The translations under genes were made by a program, and so were the position numbers. Positions 1 to 7,036 of a DNA stretch of 64,000 nucleotides are shown here, in pieces. The stretch is from Sulfuricurvum sp. Its GTDB lineage: Bacteria > Campylobacterota > Campylobacteria > Campylobacterales > Sulfurimonadaceae. The notes beneath the pieces were generated by a model. It was not told where the DNA came from. It was given only the letters and a program-made list of their open reading frames with translations, and made no database searches. The stretch is taken from the NCBI GenBank assembly GCA_030694265.1, contig JAUXYP010000002.1, forward strand, positions 124,001 to 188,000, in the 5' to 3' direction. Within the stretch, counting starts at the first letter, position 1, and each line of letters opens with the position of its first letter.

Positions 1-312
1 TCACATATGGATGCTGTAGAAAAACTATGTATTAAATACGGAGTCGACATAGCAAATGTCAATGAAGCAGAAGTCGGTGTATTTGTTTTACCAGAATTAC
101 AAGCATTGTATAACACACTGGTTATTCAAGGTTCGGTATCTCTACTCGAAGGACAAAAGGTAGGTGTTTTGATTGAACAGAAAGATATTACAGATATTTT
201 GGCGGCTGAAGTTGGCATGCCAAGCGATGTTGTGAAAGTCTTTGAAAATCTTCGAGCAGGTTCTTATAGTCACTTGGATGCATTTAACAAAGCTGTCGCT
301 GCTTTATTATGA
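1..312 (+). CDS. DUF2202 ferritin-like protein, C-terminal part
   Basis: Partial gene entering from the left edge; the frame is open from base 1 and reads S-H-M-D-A-V before ending at TGA 310-312. The residues SHMDAV, the GVFVLPELQALYNTLVIQGSVSLLEG stretch (split here only for description) and the final AGSYSHLDAFNKAV match what I know of the DUF2202 family, four-helix ferritin-like proteins with a probable di-metal site. The ATG at base 7 is an internal Met, because the family has an E-x-x-H motif here and helices upstream. Physiological role is unknown for most members. An inverted repeat follows the stop codon. Confidence 0.8.
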   Translation, partial: SHMDAVEKLCIKYGVDIANVNEAEVGVFVLPELQALYNTLVIQGSVSLLEGQKVGVLIEQKDITDILAAEVGMPSDVVKVFENLRAGSYSHLDAFNKAVAALL

Positions 313-317
313 TTACC

Positions 318-343
318 ATATGTAGCATTATAGTGCTACATAT
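318..343. repeat. Inverted repeat downstream of the DUF2202 gene
   Basis: A perfect 10-bp inverted repeat, ATATGTAGCA / TGCTACATAT, with a 6-nt loop begins 6 bases after the DUF2202 stop codon. It would make a stable hairpin and probably acts as the 3' end of that transcript, but no clear U-run follows, so an operator role is also possible. Confidence 0.5.
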
Positions 344-429
344 AGTTGTTGTACCCACTCTACCTCACAGATACACTCCATTGGAATCCTATTTGCTTTA
401 ATTATTGTAAATAAATAAGTGGATTAAAC

Positions 430-633
430 ATGTATCGAATGACCTATAATAATAAAGGGGTAACTGGATGCTCTGCTCGCGGGATCGCAAAACGTGAAAG
501 CAAAGAAGAACTTCTGGTATTAGCCGAGCAGCTTAAAGATGCAATCTGCAATATTCACATTGAAAAAATCAACAATCTGCAAGACGAGCATATTCCTATG
601 GAGCTTTTTGAAAACATGAAAGAGCTTAAATGA
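430..633 (+). CDS. Small hypothetical protein coupled to the AI-2 kinase gene
   Basis: A 67-residue protein that I do not recognise. It is mixed-charge, has no signal peptide or membrane segment, and has a central helical stretch (roughly residues 22-60) rich in Glu, Lys and Leu. Its TGA stop overlaps the ATG of the next gene in an ATGA junction (630-633), which normally means translational coupling, so it is probably expressed with the kinase. No strong Shine-Dalgarno sequence is visible ahead of its ATG. It could be a partner or regulator of the kinase, but nothing in the sequence proves that. Confidence 0.55.
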   Translation: MYRMTYNNKGVTGCSARGIAKRESKEELLVLAEQLKDAICNIHIEKINNLQDEHIPMELFENMKELK

Positions 634-2162
634 ACCAATATTTTCTCGTAATCGATGCAGGGACGGGCAGTATCCGTGCAATAATTTTTGATATCTACGG
701 AAATCAGATTTCGATTGCGCAATATGAGTGGAATCATGTGGCGGAAGATGGGATTGCGGGGTCAATGGGGTTTGATTTTCGTGCCGGATGGGAACTGGCT
801 CGAAAGTGCGTACAAGAAGCCATAGCAAAATCAGAGATTGATCCTAAGAATATCATAGCCGTTTCTGCCTCAAGTATGCGTGAGGGAATAGTAGTTTATG
901 ATAAAAATAAAAACGAACTCTGGGGCGTGGCGAACGTGGATTCTCGCGCAGGTGTAGAAGTAGCGCAGCTTAAGCATGAGAATAAAACCATGGAGCATGA
1001 TTTTTACAAAACAAGCGGTCAAACGTTTGCATTGTCTGCTGCTCCACGTCTGTTATGGCTCAAAAATAATAGACCGTCCTTGTATGAAAAAGCAACCTAC
1101 TTTACGATGATCAGTGATTGGATACTGTTTAAACTTAGCGGTGAATTGGCGTGCGAACCCTCCAATGCCGGGACGGCAGGGGCGTTTAATCTCTCCACTC
1201 GAAATTGGGACAAAGAACAATTTAAAAAGTGCGGTTTAAAAGATTTATTTGTCCCTGTCTTAGAGAGTGGCGATATCCTGGGTAAAATTTCCAAGTCTGC
1301 ATCTGATGAAATAGGGTTAAGTACCCATACGCTTGTGGTGATGGGTGGCGGTGATGTTCAAATCGGTACGGCTGGCCTTGGTGCAAATACTATGGGCGAT
1401 GCGGTAGTATTAGGTGGAAGCTTTTGGCAGCAAGTGGTGAACGTTCCTGTAAATGCAAAACTTTCAGATGAAATGCTTCTGCGTGTAAACCCACATGTGG
1501 TACAAGGAATGTCACAAGCAGAAGGGATCACGTTCTTTACAGGACTAGTCATGCGGTGGTTTCGAGACACCCTTGGTGGCGGGAGAAGCTACAGCGAGCT
1601 TGAAGCGATGGCCTCTAAAATTCCGTTGGGATCGCATGGGATACTCCCAATATTTAGCGATAGCATGAAATATGGCGAGTGGATACATGCAAGCCCGTCT
1701 TTTGTCGGGCTTGGGATTGATCCTCTTAAATACAATATCGGATCTATGTTTCGGGCATTAGAAGAAAATGCGTGTATTGTGAGTGCTATTAACCTTGAAA
1801 ATATCAAGGCATTTAGCGGCGTAAATCCTACTTCATTGATCTTCGCGAGCGGTGCATCACAAGGGCCACTTTGGTCTCAAATATTGGCAGATGTTACAGG
1901 TTTGGAAGTTAAAGTTCCGATCGTCAAAGAGGCAACGGCATTGGGTGTGGCGATGGCGGCAGGAATCGGTGCAGGTGTCTACACCAGTTTTGAAGAAGCG
2001 GGGAAGAACATCGTTAAGATGGAGTGTTCCTATCAACCAAAGGTAGAGCACTATGAAACCTATCAAGAGGTTAAAGAAAAATGGATCCGTGTCTACGCAA
2101 AACAGATGGAATTGGTTAGGGAGGGGATATTAGAGCCTATGTGGAAGGCTCCAGGGATTTAG
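630..2162 (+). CDS. lsrK: Autoinducer-2 kinase (FGGY family)
   Basis: A 510-residue sugar kinase of the FGGY family that phosphorylates the open form of AI-2 (DPD) using ATP in the cytoplasm. The N-terminal phosphate loop DAGTGSIRA, the SSMREGIVVYD segment, ANVDSRA, the GGGDVQIG and LGGSFWQQVVN segments, MRWFRDTLGGG, ALEENACIVSA, SGASQGPLWSQILADVTGL, KEATALGVAMAAG and the C-terminal MWKAPGI all agree, by memory, with Escherichia coli LsrK (530 residues) rather than with glycerol or xylulose kinases. No LsrACDB transporter or LsrR repressor is seen in the window, but luxS lies 3 kb downstream. Function is strongly suggested by family likeness; the exact substrate here is inferred. Confidence 0.88.
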   Translation: MNQYFLVIDAGTGSIRAIIFDIYGNQISIAQYEWNHVAEDGIAGSMGFDFRAGWELARKCVQEAIAKSEIDPKNIIAVSASSMREGIVVYDKNKNELWGVANVDSRAGVEVAQLKHENKTMEHDFYKTSGQTFALSAAPRLLWLKNNRPSLYEKATYFTMISDWILFKLSGELACEPSNAGTAGAFNLSTRNWDKEQFKKCGLKDLFVPVLESGDILGKISKSASDEIGLSTHTLVVMGGGDVQIGTAGLGANTMGDAVVLGGSFWQQVVNVPVNAKLSDEMLLRVNPHVVQGMSQAEGITFFTGLVMRWFRDTLGGGRSYSELEAMASKIPLGSHGILPIFSDSMKYGEWIHASPSFVGLGIDPLKYNIGSMFRALEENACIVSAINLENIKAFSGVNPTSLIFASGASQGPLWSQILADVTGLEVKVPIVKEATALGVAMAAGIGAGVYTSFEEAGKNIVKMECSYQPKVEHYETYQEVKEKWIRVYAKQMELVREGILEPMWKAPGI

Positions 2163-2209
2163 ACATTAGCTGCTGGTGCCAATTTTGTTTATATGAGGTA
2201 TAATATTTT

Positions 2210-2440
2210 ATGGCTAAAATAGATGAAATCAAAGAATTGTTAAATTCACTTAGAATATGGCTAAGTATTACAGTCGGCTTAATGGTTGTGGTATGTGGCG
2301 GACTCATTAGCCGTTTCGATAATGCTAAAATTGATTTAATATTTTGGTTGGGTTCGTTTTTATTTTTTATTTTTCTCTTTGTAATTGTTTTGTTGATAGT
2401 AAATATCTCAAAACGGACGAAAGAGATAGGGAGCTTTTGA
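2210..2440 (+). CDS. Small two-helix membrane protein
   Basis: A 76-residue protein with a short amphipathic N-terminus (MAKIDEIKELLNSLRIW) and two hydrophobic helices (about residues 17-36 and 44-68), ending in a positively charged tail. GAGG precedes the start at a workable distance. It overlaps the next ORF by one base (TGATG-type junction). Family not recognised. With the next two ORFs it forms a run of tiny membrane-protein genes. Confidence 0.5.
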   Translation: MAKIDEIKELLNSLRIWLSITVGLMVVVCGGLISRFDNAKIDLIFWLGSFLFFIFLFVIVLLIVNISKRTKEIGSF

Positions 2441-2526
2441 TGAGTGTAACATTAATTTTTATTGTAGCCGCATTGGCTATTGGAGCTGTTTTTATTTTTG
2501 GTGCTATTAAGTTAGCTGAAATTTAA
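2440..2526 (+). CDS. 28-residue single-helix membrane peptide
   Basis: A very short ORF (MSVTLIFIVAALAIGAVFIF is its first 20 residues) that is almost one transmembrane helix ending in KLAEI. Its ATG overlaps the stop of the upstream gene and AGGGAG lies 6 bases ahead, a good ribosome binding site, which is the main reason to believe it is translated. Function unknown. Confidence 0.4.
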   Translation: MSVTLIFIVAALAIGAVFIFGAIKLAEI

Positions 2527-2527
2527 A

Positions 2528-2620
2528 ATGGAAATATTTGCATTAGCTTTATTGGGCGCAACTTTGGTTATTTTTATTTACGCAATGAGTGGCGGTAAAA
2601 TCTGTCATTCAAAGCATTAA
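2528..2620 (+). CDS. 30-residue single-helix membrane peptide
   Basis: The ORF starts one base after the preceding stop and encodes a hydrophobic helix (MEIFALALLGATLVIFIYAM, first 20 residues) with a short polar tail containing one Cys and two His. The ribosome binding site is poor, so translation would depend on coupling to the ORF above. It ends five bases before the stop codon of the convergent regulator gene. Function unknown and existence uncertain. Confidence 0.3.
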   Translation: MEIFALALLGATLVIFIYAMSGGKICHSKH

Positions 2621-2625
2621 GCTAC

Positions 2626-3012
2626 TTATAACTCTCTCATCCCCTCTTCATACGTCTTTTTAAACTTACGCATAACTATTTTTATCTGTTCTAACATCGG
2701 CTTGGGCGTATATTGAAGCAAATCCAAAATTTCTCTCGCATCTTTGGAATAGCGCAGATTGTATTCGGTGGCATATTCGATGTCGAAACGAAAAAGCTCC
2801 TGCTCATCAACTCCTAGCACTTCTGCAATATAGGGGATCAGCTCTACTTTTAGTTCTCGTTTGCCATTTAAATAGCCGTATATTGTTTGCTCGCTCGGCA
2901 CTTCGCCCGTCGATTTTAGCTTTGGTTCAATCGCTTGGAGCATTTTGACAAAATCTTTTTTCTGTAAATTTTTTTCTTTGATGAGGTAGTTGATTTTGTC
3001 GATGATTTCCAC
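2626..3012 (-). CDS. Helix-turn-helix transcriptional regulator
   Basis: A 128-residue protein with an N-terminal Xre/Cro-type DNA-binding domain (residues about 5-70; helix-turn-helix around PSEQTIYGYLNGKRELKVELIPYIAEVL, described in parts) and a short helical C-terminal part likely to serve dimerisation. It starts at GTG 3010-3012 with AAGG upstream. It is divergent from a lipoprotein gene, and a perfect 18-bp palindrome lies between them, so autoregulation and control of the lipoprotein are likely. The target and signal are unknown. Confidence 0.75.
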   Translation of the reverse strand: MEIIDKINYLIKEKNLQKKDFVKMLQAIEPKLKSTGEVPSEQTIYGYLNGKRELKVELIPYIAEVLGVDEQELFRFDIEYATEYNLRYSKDAREILDLLQYTPKPMLEQIKIVMRKFKKTYEEGMREL

Positions 3013-3072
3013 TTGAAGCCTTATCCGATTTGAATAATATTCTTCATATATTAAGGATGCTGTAAATTATTA

Positions 3073-3090
3073 ACGGATAATATTATCCGT
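3073..3090. promoter_or_regulatory. Perfect 18-bp palindrome, probable operator
   Basis: ACGGATAATATTATCCGT is its own reverse complement. It sits in the 102-base gap between the divergent HTH regulator and the lipoprotein gene, 24 bases ahead of the lipoprotein start, the usual place for a dimeric repressor. A related half-site TTATCCGA lies at about 3014-3021 by the regulator's start codon. Confidence 0.65.
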
Positions 3091-3114
3091 ATAGGAAAAT
3101 TAAAAGGATTTGAA

Positions 3115-3468
3115 ATGAAACGTTCAATTTTATTGACTATTATAGTAGCAATATTTTTAGTTGGCTGTGGAGCAGCACCGGGTACCTCCTATAGAAAATA
3201 TGGTGAAGGCGCATTGACTAAGGGGATTGGTTATAGTGATTTTGAGATTTCTAAAAATAAATATAAAGTCTCTTATACTGGGGGAATATATAGCTCTACG
3301 AATGAGGTAATGCAATTTGCTTATAAAAGAGCAAAAGAGCTGTGTCAAGAGAATGGATTTCAGGACTACTCTGCTAGCAATGCAAACACTAGCATGACGA
3401 CAACTCTCATGTTTGGTCAACAAGCTAATCAAGTGACGTATGCGATGGATATAGAATGTAAAAATTAA
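3115..3468 (+). CDS. Probable lipoprotein of the CC0125/CC1285 type
   Basis: A 117-residue protein with a signal peptide of lipoprotein type: MKRSILLTIIVAIFLVGCG contains the lipobox LVGC, so Cys18 would be lipidated and the protein anchored in an envelope membrane. The mature part has the pattern GYSDFEI..NKYKVSYTGG...S..EV..FAYKRAKELC that I associate with a small family of CC0125/CC1285-like lipoproteins of unknown function. AAAGGA precedes the start. Probably controlled by the divergent HTH regulator through the palindrome upstream. Confidence 0.7.
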   Translation: MKRSILLTIIVAIFLVGCGAAPGTSYRKYGEGALTKGIGYSDFEISKNKYKVSYTGGIYSSTNEVMQFAYKRAKELCQENGFQDYSASNANTSMTTTLMFGQQANQVTYAMDIECKN

Positions 3469-3592
3469 CTATGCAATCTTGTTTTCTCGTTCCACCTCTC
3501 TAGAGGTTGGAATGTAAATAAATGATACATCATCTATTTATTATTTGTAGATTCCGTGTCGTAACACGAAATGAGAAGAAAGAGTATAGATA

Positions 3593-3898
3593 TTAAAACC
3601 CATACGCCTTTTCGTTTAAAATATCTAAATCCTCTGTGTATTTGTCTTCGACAAATGGCTCATAATGAGATTTGTAGTAGGCGTAGTGTTCCGTATGCTT
3701 ATGCCCATCAAGTGCCTCATTATTTGCCCATGATTCTATGGCAAAGAATTTTTTCGGGTTGCTTTGAGATTGAAAGATGTAGTAAAAAAGACATCCCGGC
3801 TCTTTGATGGAAGGGGCAACCATATCTTCGAGTAATTTTTTAACTGTTTGGATGTGCTCTTCTTTGGCGATAAACGTCACTTTTTTCGTAATTTTCAT
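3593..3898 (-). CDS. ABM (antibiotic biosynthesis monooxygenase) domain protein, LsrG-like size
   Basis: A 101-residue single-domain protein of the dimeric alpha-beta barrel ABM superfamily: an N-terminal strand MKITKKVTFIAKEEHIQTVK, the PGCLFYYIFQSQSNPKKFFAIESWANNEALDGH core and a H-x(n)-Y region typical of the fold. E. coli LsrG (96 residues), which isomerises phospho-AI-2, belongs to this superfamily; so do YgiN-type quinol monooxygenases. It starts 10 bases downstream of the aldolase stop codon with a strong AAGGAAG ribosome binding site, so the two are one operon. The nearby LsrK and LuxS make an AI-2-related role plausible, but sequence alone does not settle it. Confidence 0.7.
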   Translation of the reverse strand: MKITKKVTFIAKEEHIQTVKKLLEDMVAPSIKEPGCLFYYIFQSQSNPKKFFAIESWANNEALDGHKHTEHYAYYKSHYEPFVEDKYTEDLDILNEKAYGF

Positions 3899-3907
3899 TT
3901 TACTTCC

Positions 3908-5080
3908 TTATTTTTTTAATTTTGCTTGTTCTAATTCCCAATATTCCATTTCAAATATATCTGCCAGTGAAAGTGATATCCAAGCACCAAGCTGTTCACC
4001 GCTTAATATTGCGGTGATAGTATGATTGACGATATCGGCGATGATACTGGATTCTTTTTCATCTTTTCCAAGGGCAACCGCACCTACACCTTTGATGATA
4101 GCGTATCGAGGAGCTAGGTCCAGGCAGATATGAGAATTATTGCTGTATTTGTCAAAATAGGCTTGATATTCTTTGGTAAATGTCTCGATTCCTGCAGCAA
4201 TATCATTCTCGATGATTGCAGGGAACGGTTTAATTCGGATGACATGCTCAGGAGTAAGGCCCCCTTGTTTCATCAGCCGTTTGAGATTTGGAAAGAGTGA
4301 GAGGAGTTTTGCACGAGGTGAATCGATAGCAATAGGAAAAATAGGCGTTCCTCGCACTTCGGATACGGCATCTGAAATTTTTTGTATGAATGCTGGATCA
4401 CTTTCTCCCGGGCAATCACGGCAAGGCAGGGTAACATTTTGCTCAAGATATTCTTCTGCCTTTGTGACAATGGCAATCATTTTTTCATAGGCTTTTTTAG
4501 GATCGTTATCAAAGGTAAAGACGCCGTGGTTGAGCAAAATTATCCCGTCAAGAGTATTCCAATCAATATTTTTGGTGACGTCATAGATATGTTTGGCGAG
4601 TAGAAATCCGGGCATAACGTAGTCAATGAGGAGCATATTAGGCCCATAGATCTCTTCCATCAGTTCTTGACCATTTGGAGTATTGGTAATGGTCACAACA
4701 GCATCTGCATGAGTATGGTCGACAAAGTCAAAGGGAATAATAGCATGCAGTATTGCTTCGATCGAGGGATTTGGAAAGCTTTGATCGCTCATTGCTTCGC
4801 GTTGCTCTTTGACCATTTGTGTGTCGCTTAATCTCTCACGTTTTGCCATAGAAATAAGGGTTTCTAAATCTACGGGAGAAAACCCGCCCTTTTCAATCGT
4901 ATCCAGATTCCAGCCAGAACCTTTGACATACAAAGTTCCATCTATCTTGACAGAGGTATTTCCGCCTCCATGAAGGACCAACTCTTTACTTTGACCCAAG
5001 AGTTGGGAGGTGTAAACCCGCATGCCCAGCGGATCATTGGCATACTGTTGGGCGATAGTATCATCATAGAGGCTTTTCAT
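3908..5080 (-). CDS. Class II aldolase/adducin family protein
   Basis: A 390-residue zinc-dependent aldolase-like protein. The substrate-phosphate loop GGGNTSVK is at about residues 38-45, the acid E in PSIEAILH at about 108, the metal-binding H-T-H at about 122-124 and a third His in LNHGVF at about 185. It resembles the aldolase half of the long RhaD-type aldolase/dehydrogenase fusions but lacks the C-terminal short-chain dehydrogenase. Members act on phosphorylated ketoses such as fuculose-1-P, rhamnulose-1-P or ribulose-5-P. It is divergent from luxS and co-directional with the ABM gene. Cleavage or epimerisation of a phosphorylated AI-2 derivative is an inference from neighbours; substrate unknown. 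Confidence 0.8.
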   Translation of the reverse strand: MKSLYDDTIAQQYANDPLGMRVYTSQLLGQSKELVLHGGGNTSVKIDGTLYVKGSGWNLDTIEKGGFSPVDLETLISMAKRERLSDTQMVKEQREAMSDQSFPNPSIEAILHAIIPFDFVDHTHADAVVTITNTPNGQELMEEIYGPNMLLIDYVMPGFLLAKHIYDVTKNIDWNTLDGIILLNHGVFTFDNDPKKAYEKMIAIVTKAEEYLEQNVTLPCRDCPGESDPAFIQKISDAVSEVRGTPIFPIAIDSPRAKLLSLFPNLKRLMKQGGLTPEHVIRIKPFPAIIENDIAAGIETFTKEYQAYFDKYSNNSHICLDLAPRYAIIKGVGAVALGKDEKESSIIADIVNHTITAILSGEQLGAWISLSLADIFEMEYWELEQAKLKK

Positions 5081-5176
5081 TGTTTGAGTTCCTAGTATTA
5101 GTGGTCAAATTATAGCGATGCAATGGTGAAATGTGTTACTATTACTACCAATAAAGATAAATATTTAAGGATTACC

Positions 5177-5683
5177 ATGCCATTACTCGATAGCTTTACC
5201 GTAGACCACACCATTATGCCAGCACCTGCAGTACGCCGTGCCAAGGGTATGAAAACACCAAGTGGTGATGATATTACTGTTTTTGATTTACGTTTTTGCC
5301 GTCCAAATGAGGCAATTTTGTCTCAAGAGGGTATTCACACTCTTGAGCATTTGTTTGCTGGGTTCATGCGCGCTCACCTTAACACTGGTAAAACAGAAAT
5401 TATTGATCTCTCACCTATGGGATGCCGTACTGGTTTTTACATGAGCGTTATCGGCAGTCCAAGTGAAGAAGAGGTTGCCACTGCATGGGAAGAATCTATG
5501 AAAGACGTGATTGCTGTTGAGAGTCAAAATGACATCCCTGAATTGAACCTTTATCAGTGCGGTACATATTCGATGCACTCGCTCGCTGATGCAAAAGCGA
5601 TTGCTGCAGAAGTACTTCGTAAAGACATTGATATTATGGATAATGAAGCATTGAAGCTTGATTTATCAAAGGTTAATCAGTAA
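5177..5683 (+). CDS. luxS: S-ribosylhomocysteine lyase, AI-2 synthase
   Basis: LuxS splits S-ribosylhomocysteine into homocysteine and DPD, the AI-2 precursor, within the activated methyl cycle. The protein starts [11 protein letters not shown] at ATG 5177 with TAAGGA upstream; an earlier in-frame ATG at 5123 would add 18 residues without family support. Zinc ligands are His54 and His58 in HTLEH and Cys128, and the catalytic Cys83 is in SPMGCRTGF; 168 residues is the normal length. Its stop overlaps the start of the next ORF (TAATG at 5681-5685), starting a run of overlapping genes that ends with cheB and cheR. Confidence 0.97.
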   Translation: MPLLDSFTVDHTIMPAPAVRRAKGMKTPSGDDITVFDLRFCRPNEAILSQEGIHTLEHLFAGFMRAHLNTGKTEIIDLSPMGCRTGFYMSVIGSPSEEEVATAWEESMKDVIAVESQNDIPELNLYQCGTYSMHSLADAKAIAAEVLRKDIDIMDNEALKLDLSKVNQ

Positions 5684-5985
5684 TGTTGCTCTTGTTGCCG
5701 ATGAATGGTGACGATACGCAGGAATCTGAACTCGTCTCTATAAATGATGTCACATTTTGGGCAACGGTTGAAGTCGAGGAAGGGCGCGTCATAGAGATTA
5801 ATTTTCATAAAGACCGTTCAGAGATCGACGGGTGGTTAGACGCCGTTATCGTTGTAGGAAACTATGAGCCAGTTATGGAGTTTATCGATAATCAGACGAT
5901 GGTTTTAGTAGCACACACGCAACGTACAATCGACGATGTCGTGGAAGCCTATTTATTCAGAGAGCTGCACGATTTGGCGATATGA
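5683..5985 (+). CDS. Conserved-looking hypothetical protein in the luxS-cheBR run
   Basis: A 100-residue soluble protein of alternating strands and helices. The segment GWLDAVIVVGNYEPVMEFID followed by TIDDVVEAYLF gives it a faint likeness to the NifX/dinitrogenase cofactor-binding fold, but the likeness is too weak to name a function. Its start overlaps the luxS stop and its stop overlaps the next start (ATGA at 5982-5985), so translation is very probably coupled on both sides. Confidence 0.7.
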   Translation: MLLLLPMNGDDTQESELVSINDVTFWATVEVEEGRVIEINFHKDRSEIDGWLDAVIVVGNYEPVMEFIDNQTMVLVAHTQRTIDDVVEAYLFRELHDLAI

Positions 5986-6461
5986 TTACCCAGCTTCTCC
6001 ATCCTACGCCCAATACAAAGATTATGGTTGCGACCAGTCATTTGGACGCTCTGATGGAAGAATTGAGCTTTTTTTTATCTCCGTATGAGGGGCTTATCGA
6101 CCTCTCATTGTTCCCAGGGGAACATCAAGAGTTCTCTTTCCCTTCTATACATAAAGTACACACCATCAAAGATTACAAATCTCCTGCATTTGGAATTCCT
6201 CGCGATTATGCAGCGGTAATCGTTCAGGATGTCTTGCATCTGCATGAGCATCCGCTCAAATTTTTACAGCTAATCTATCGTACGTTACTCAATGCAACTG
6301 AAATCATTATTGTTCAAAAGAATGGATCGATGAGTATAGATGAAGTAGTAGATTTATTGGATAAAGCTGAATTTCGTGCTTCTAATACTATTATGGATTT
6401 GATTGATGGGTATGAAGTGATTGTGGCTAAAAAAATGCACATGTGGGGCAATGGACTCTGA
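5982..6461 (+). CDS. Hypothetical protein, possibly a degenerate methyltransferase fold
   Basis: A 159-residue protein. DYAAVIVQDVLHLHEHPLKF, then a strand ATEIIIVQKNG, a helix IDEVVDLLDKAEFRAS and a final IDGYEVIVAKKMHMW follow the order seen in the second half of class I SAM-dependent methyltransferases, but no glycine-rich SAM loop is visible in the first half. It could therefore be a non-catalytic relative. It overlaps both the preceding ORF and the cheB start. Confidence 0.65.
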   Translation: MITQLLHPTPNTKIMVATSHLDALMEELSFFLSPYEGLIDLSLFPGEHQEFSFPSIHKVHTIKDYKSPAFGIPRDYAAVIVQDVLHLHEHPLKFLQLIYRTLLNATEIIIVQKNGSMSIDEVVDLLDKAEFRASNTIMDLIDGYEVIVAKKMHMWGNGL

Positions 6462-7036
6462 AGCTTAAAAATATCCTTTTGATTGGTGCTTCGACCGGAG
6501 GTCCGGGTCGATTGCATTCGATTTTAGAGCAATTACCATCGGACTTCCTTCCTGCAATCGTTATTGCACAACATATGGGCTCTCCTTTTATTCCAAGCTT
6601 TGTAAAACAGCTTTCGTCTGTTTCATCACTGAAAGTTTTACGAGTATGTGATGGGATGGAACTTGAGCTTTCATCGGTCTATATTTGTTCAGGTGAGTGC
6701 CGATTGGTAGAACAAGAGGGACGTATATATTTTATACACAATGAATACTCATCCTTGCCGTATACGCCGGATATTGATACTTTATTATTTTCAGCAGCAG
6801 AGCTTTCGAAATCGATTAGGAAAATGGGCGTGATTTTGAGCGGTATCGGTGATGATGGAGCAAAGGGAGCAAAAGCGCTTTTCGATGCAGGCGGGATTTG
6901 TATGTTTGAGAGCGAGGAAAGCGCAACCGTCTATGGAATGCCACGATGCGCTATAGAGCTTGTGCCTCAAGCAGATACAGGGGCAATGACACAAATCATC
7001 ACTGCAATGAAGCATTTTGGAGAAAAAAGTGTTTAG
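6443..7036 (+). CDS. cheB: Protein-glutamate methylesterase CheB, receiver-less
   Basis: CheB removes methyl groups from (or deamidates) glutamyl residues of chemoreceptors. The 197-residue protein is only the catalytic domain: Ser in GASTGGPG (about residue 17), His in IAQHMG and Asp in LSGIGDDGAKG form the triad. The N-terminal receiver domain of enterobacterial CheB is missing, as known in Campylobacter and Helicobacter relatives, so it cannot be activated by CheA phosphorylation in the usual way. The start used is ATG 6443, which overlaps the upstream gene by 19 bases; a CTG at 6458 is a possible alternative. The gene overlaps cheR. Confidence 0.92.
   Translation: MGQWTLKLKNILLIGASTGGPGRLHSILEQLPSDFLPAIVIAQHMGSPFIPSFVKQLSSVSSLKVLRVCDGMELELSSVYICSGECRLVEQEGRIYFIHNEYSSLPYTPDIDTLLFSAAELSKSIRKMGVILSGIGDDGAKGAKALFDAGGICMFESEESATVYGMPRCAIELVPQADTGAMTQIITAMKHFGEKSV

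Noticed and set aside
3474-3592. Short inverted repeats CCTCT/AGAGG and CGTGT/ACACG between the lipoprotein and ABM genes
   Set aside because: Stems are short or imperfect and have no T tail; not convincing as terminators in either direction, though convergent transcripts must end here.
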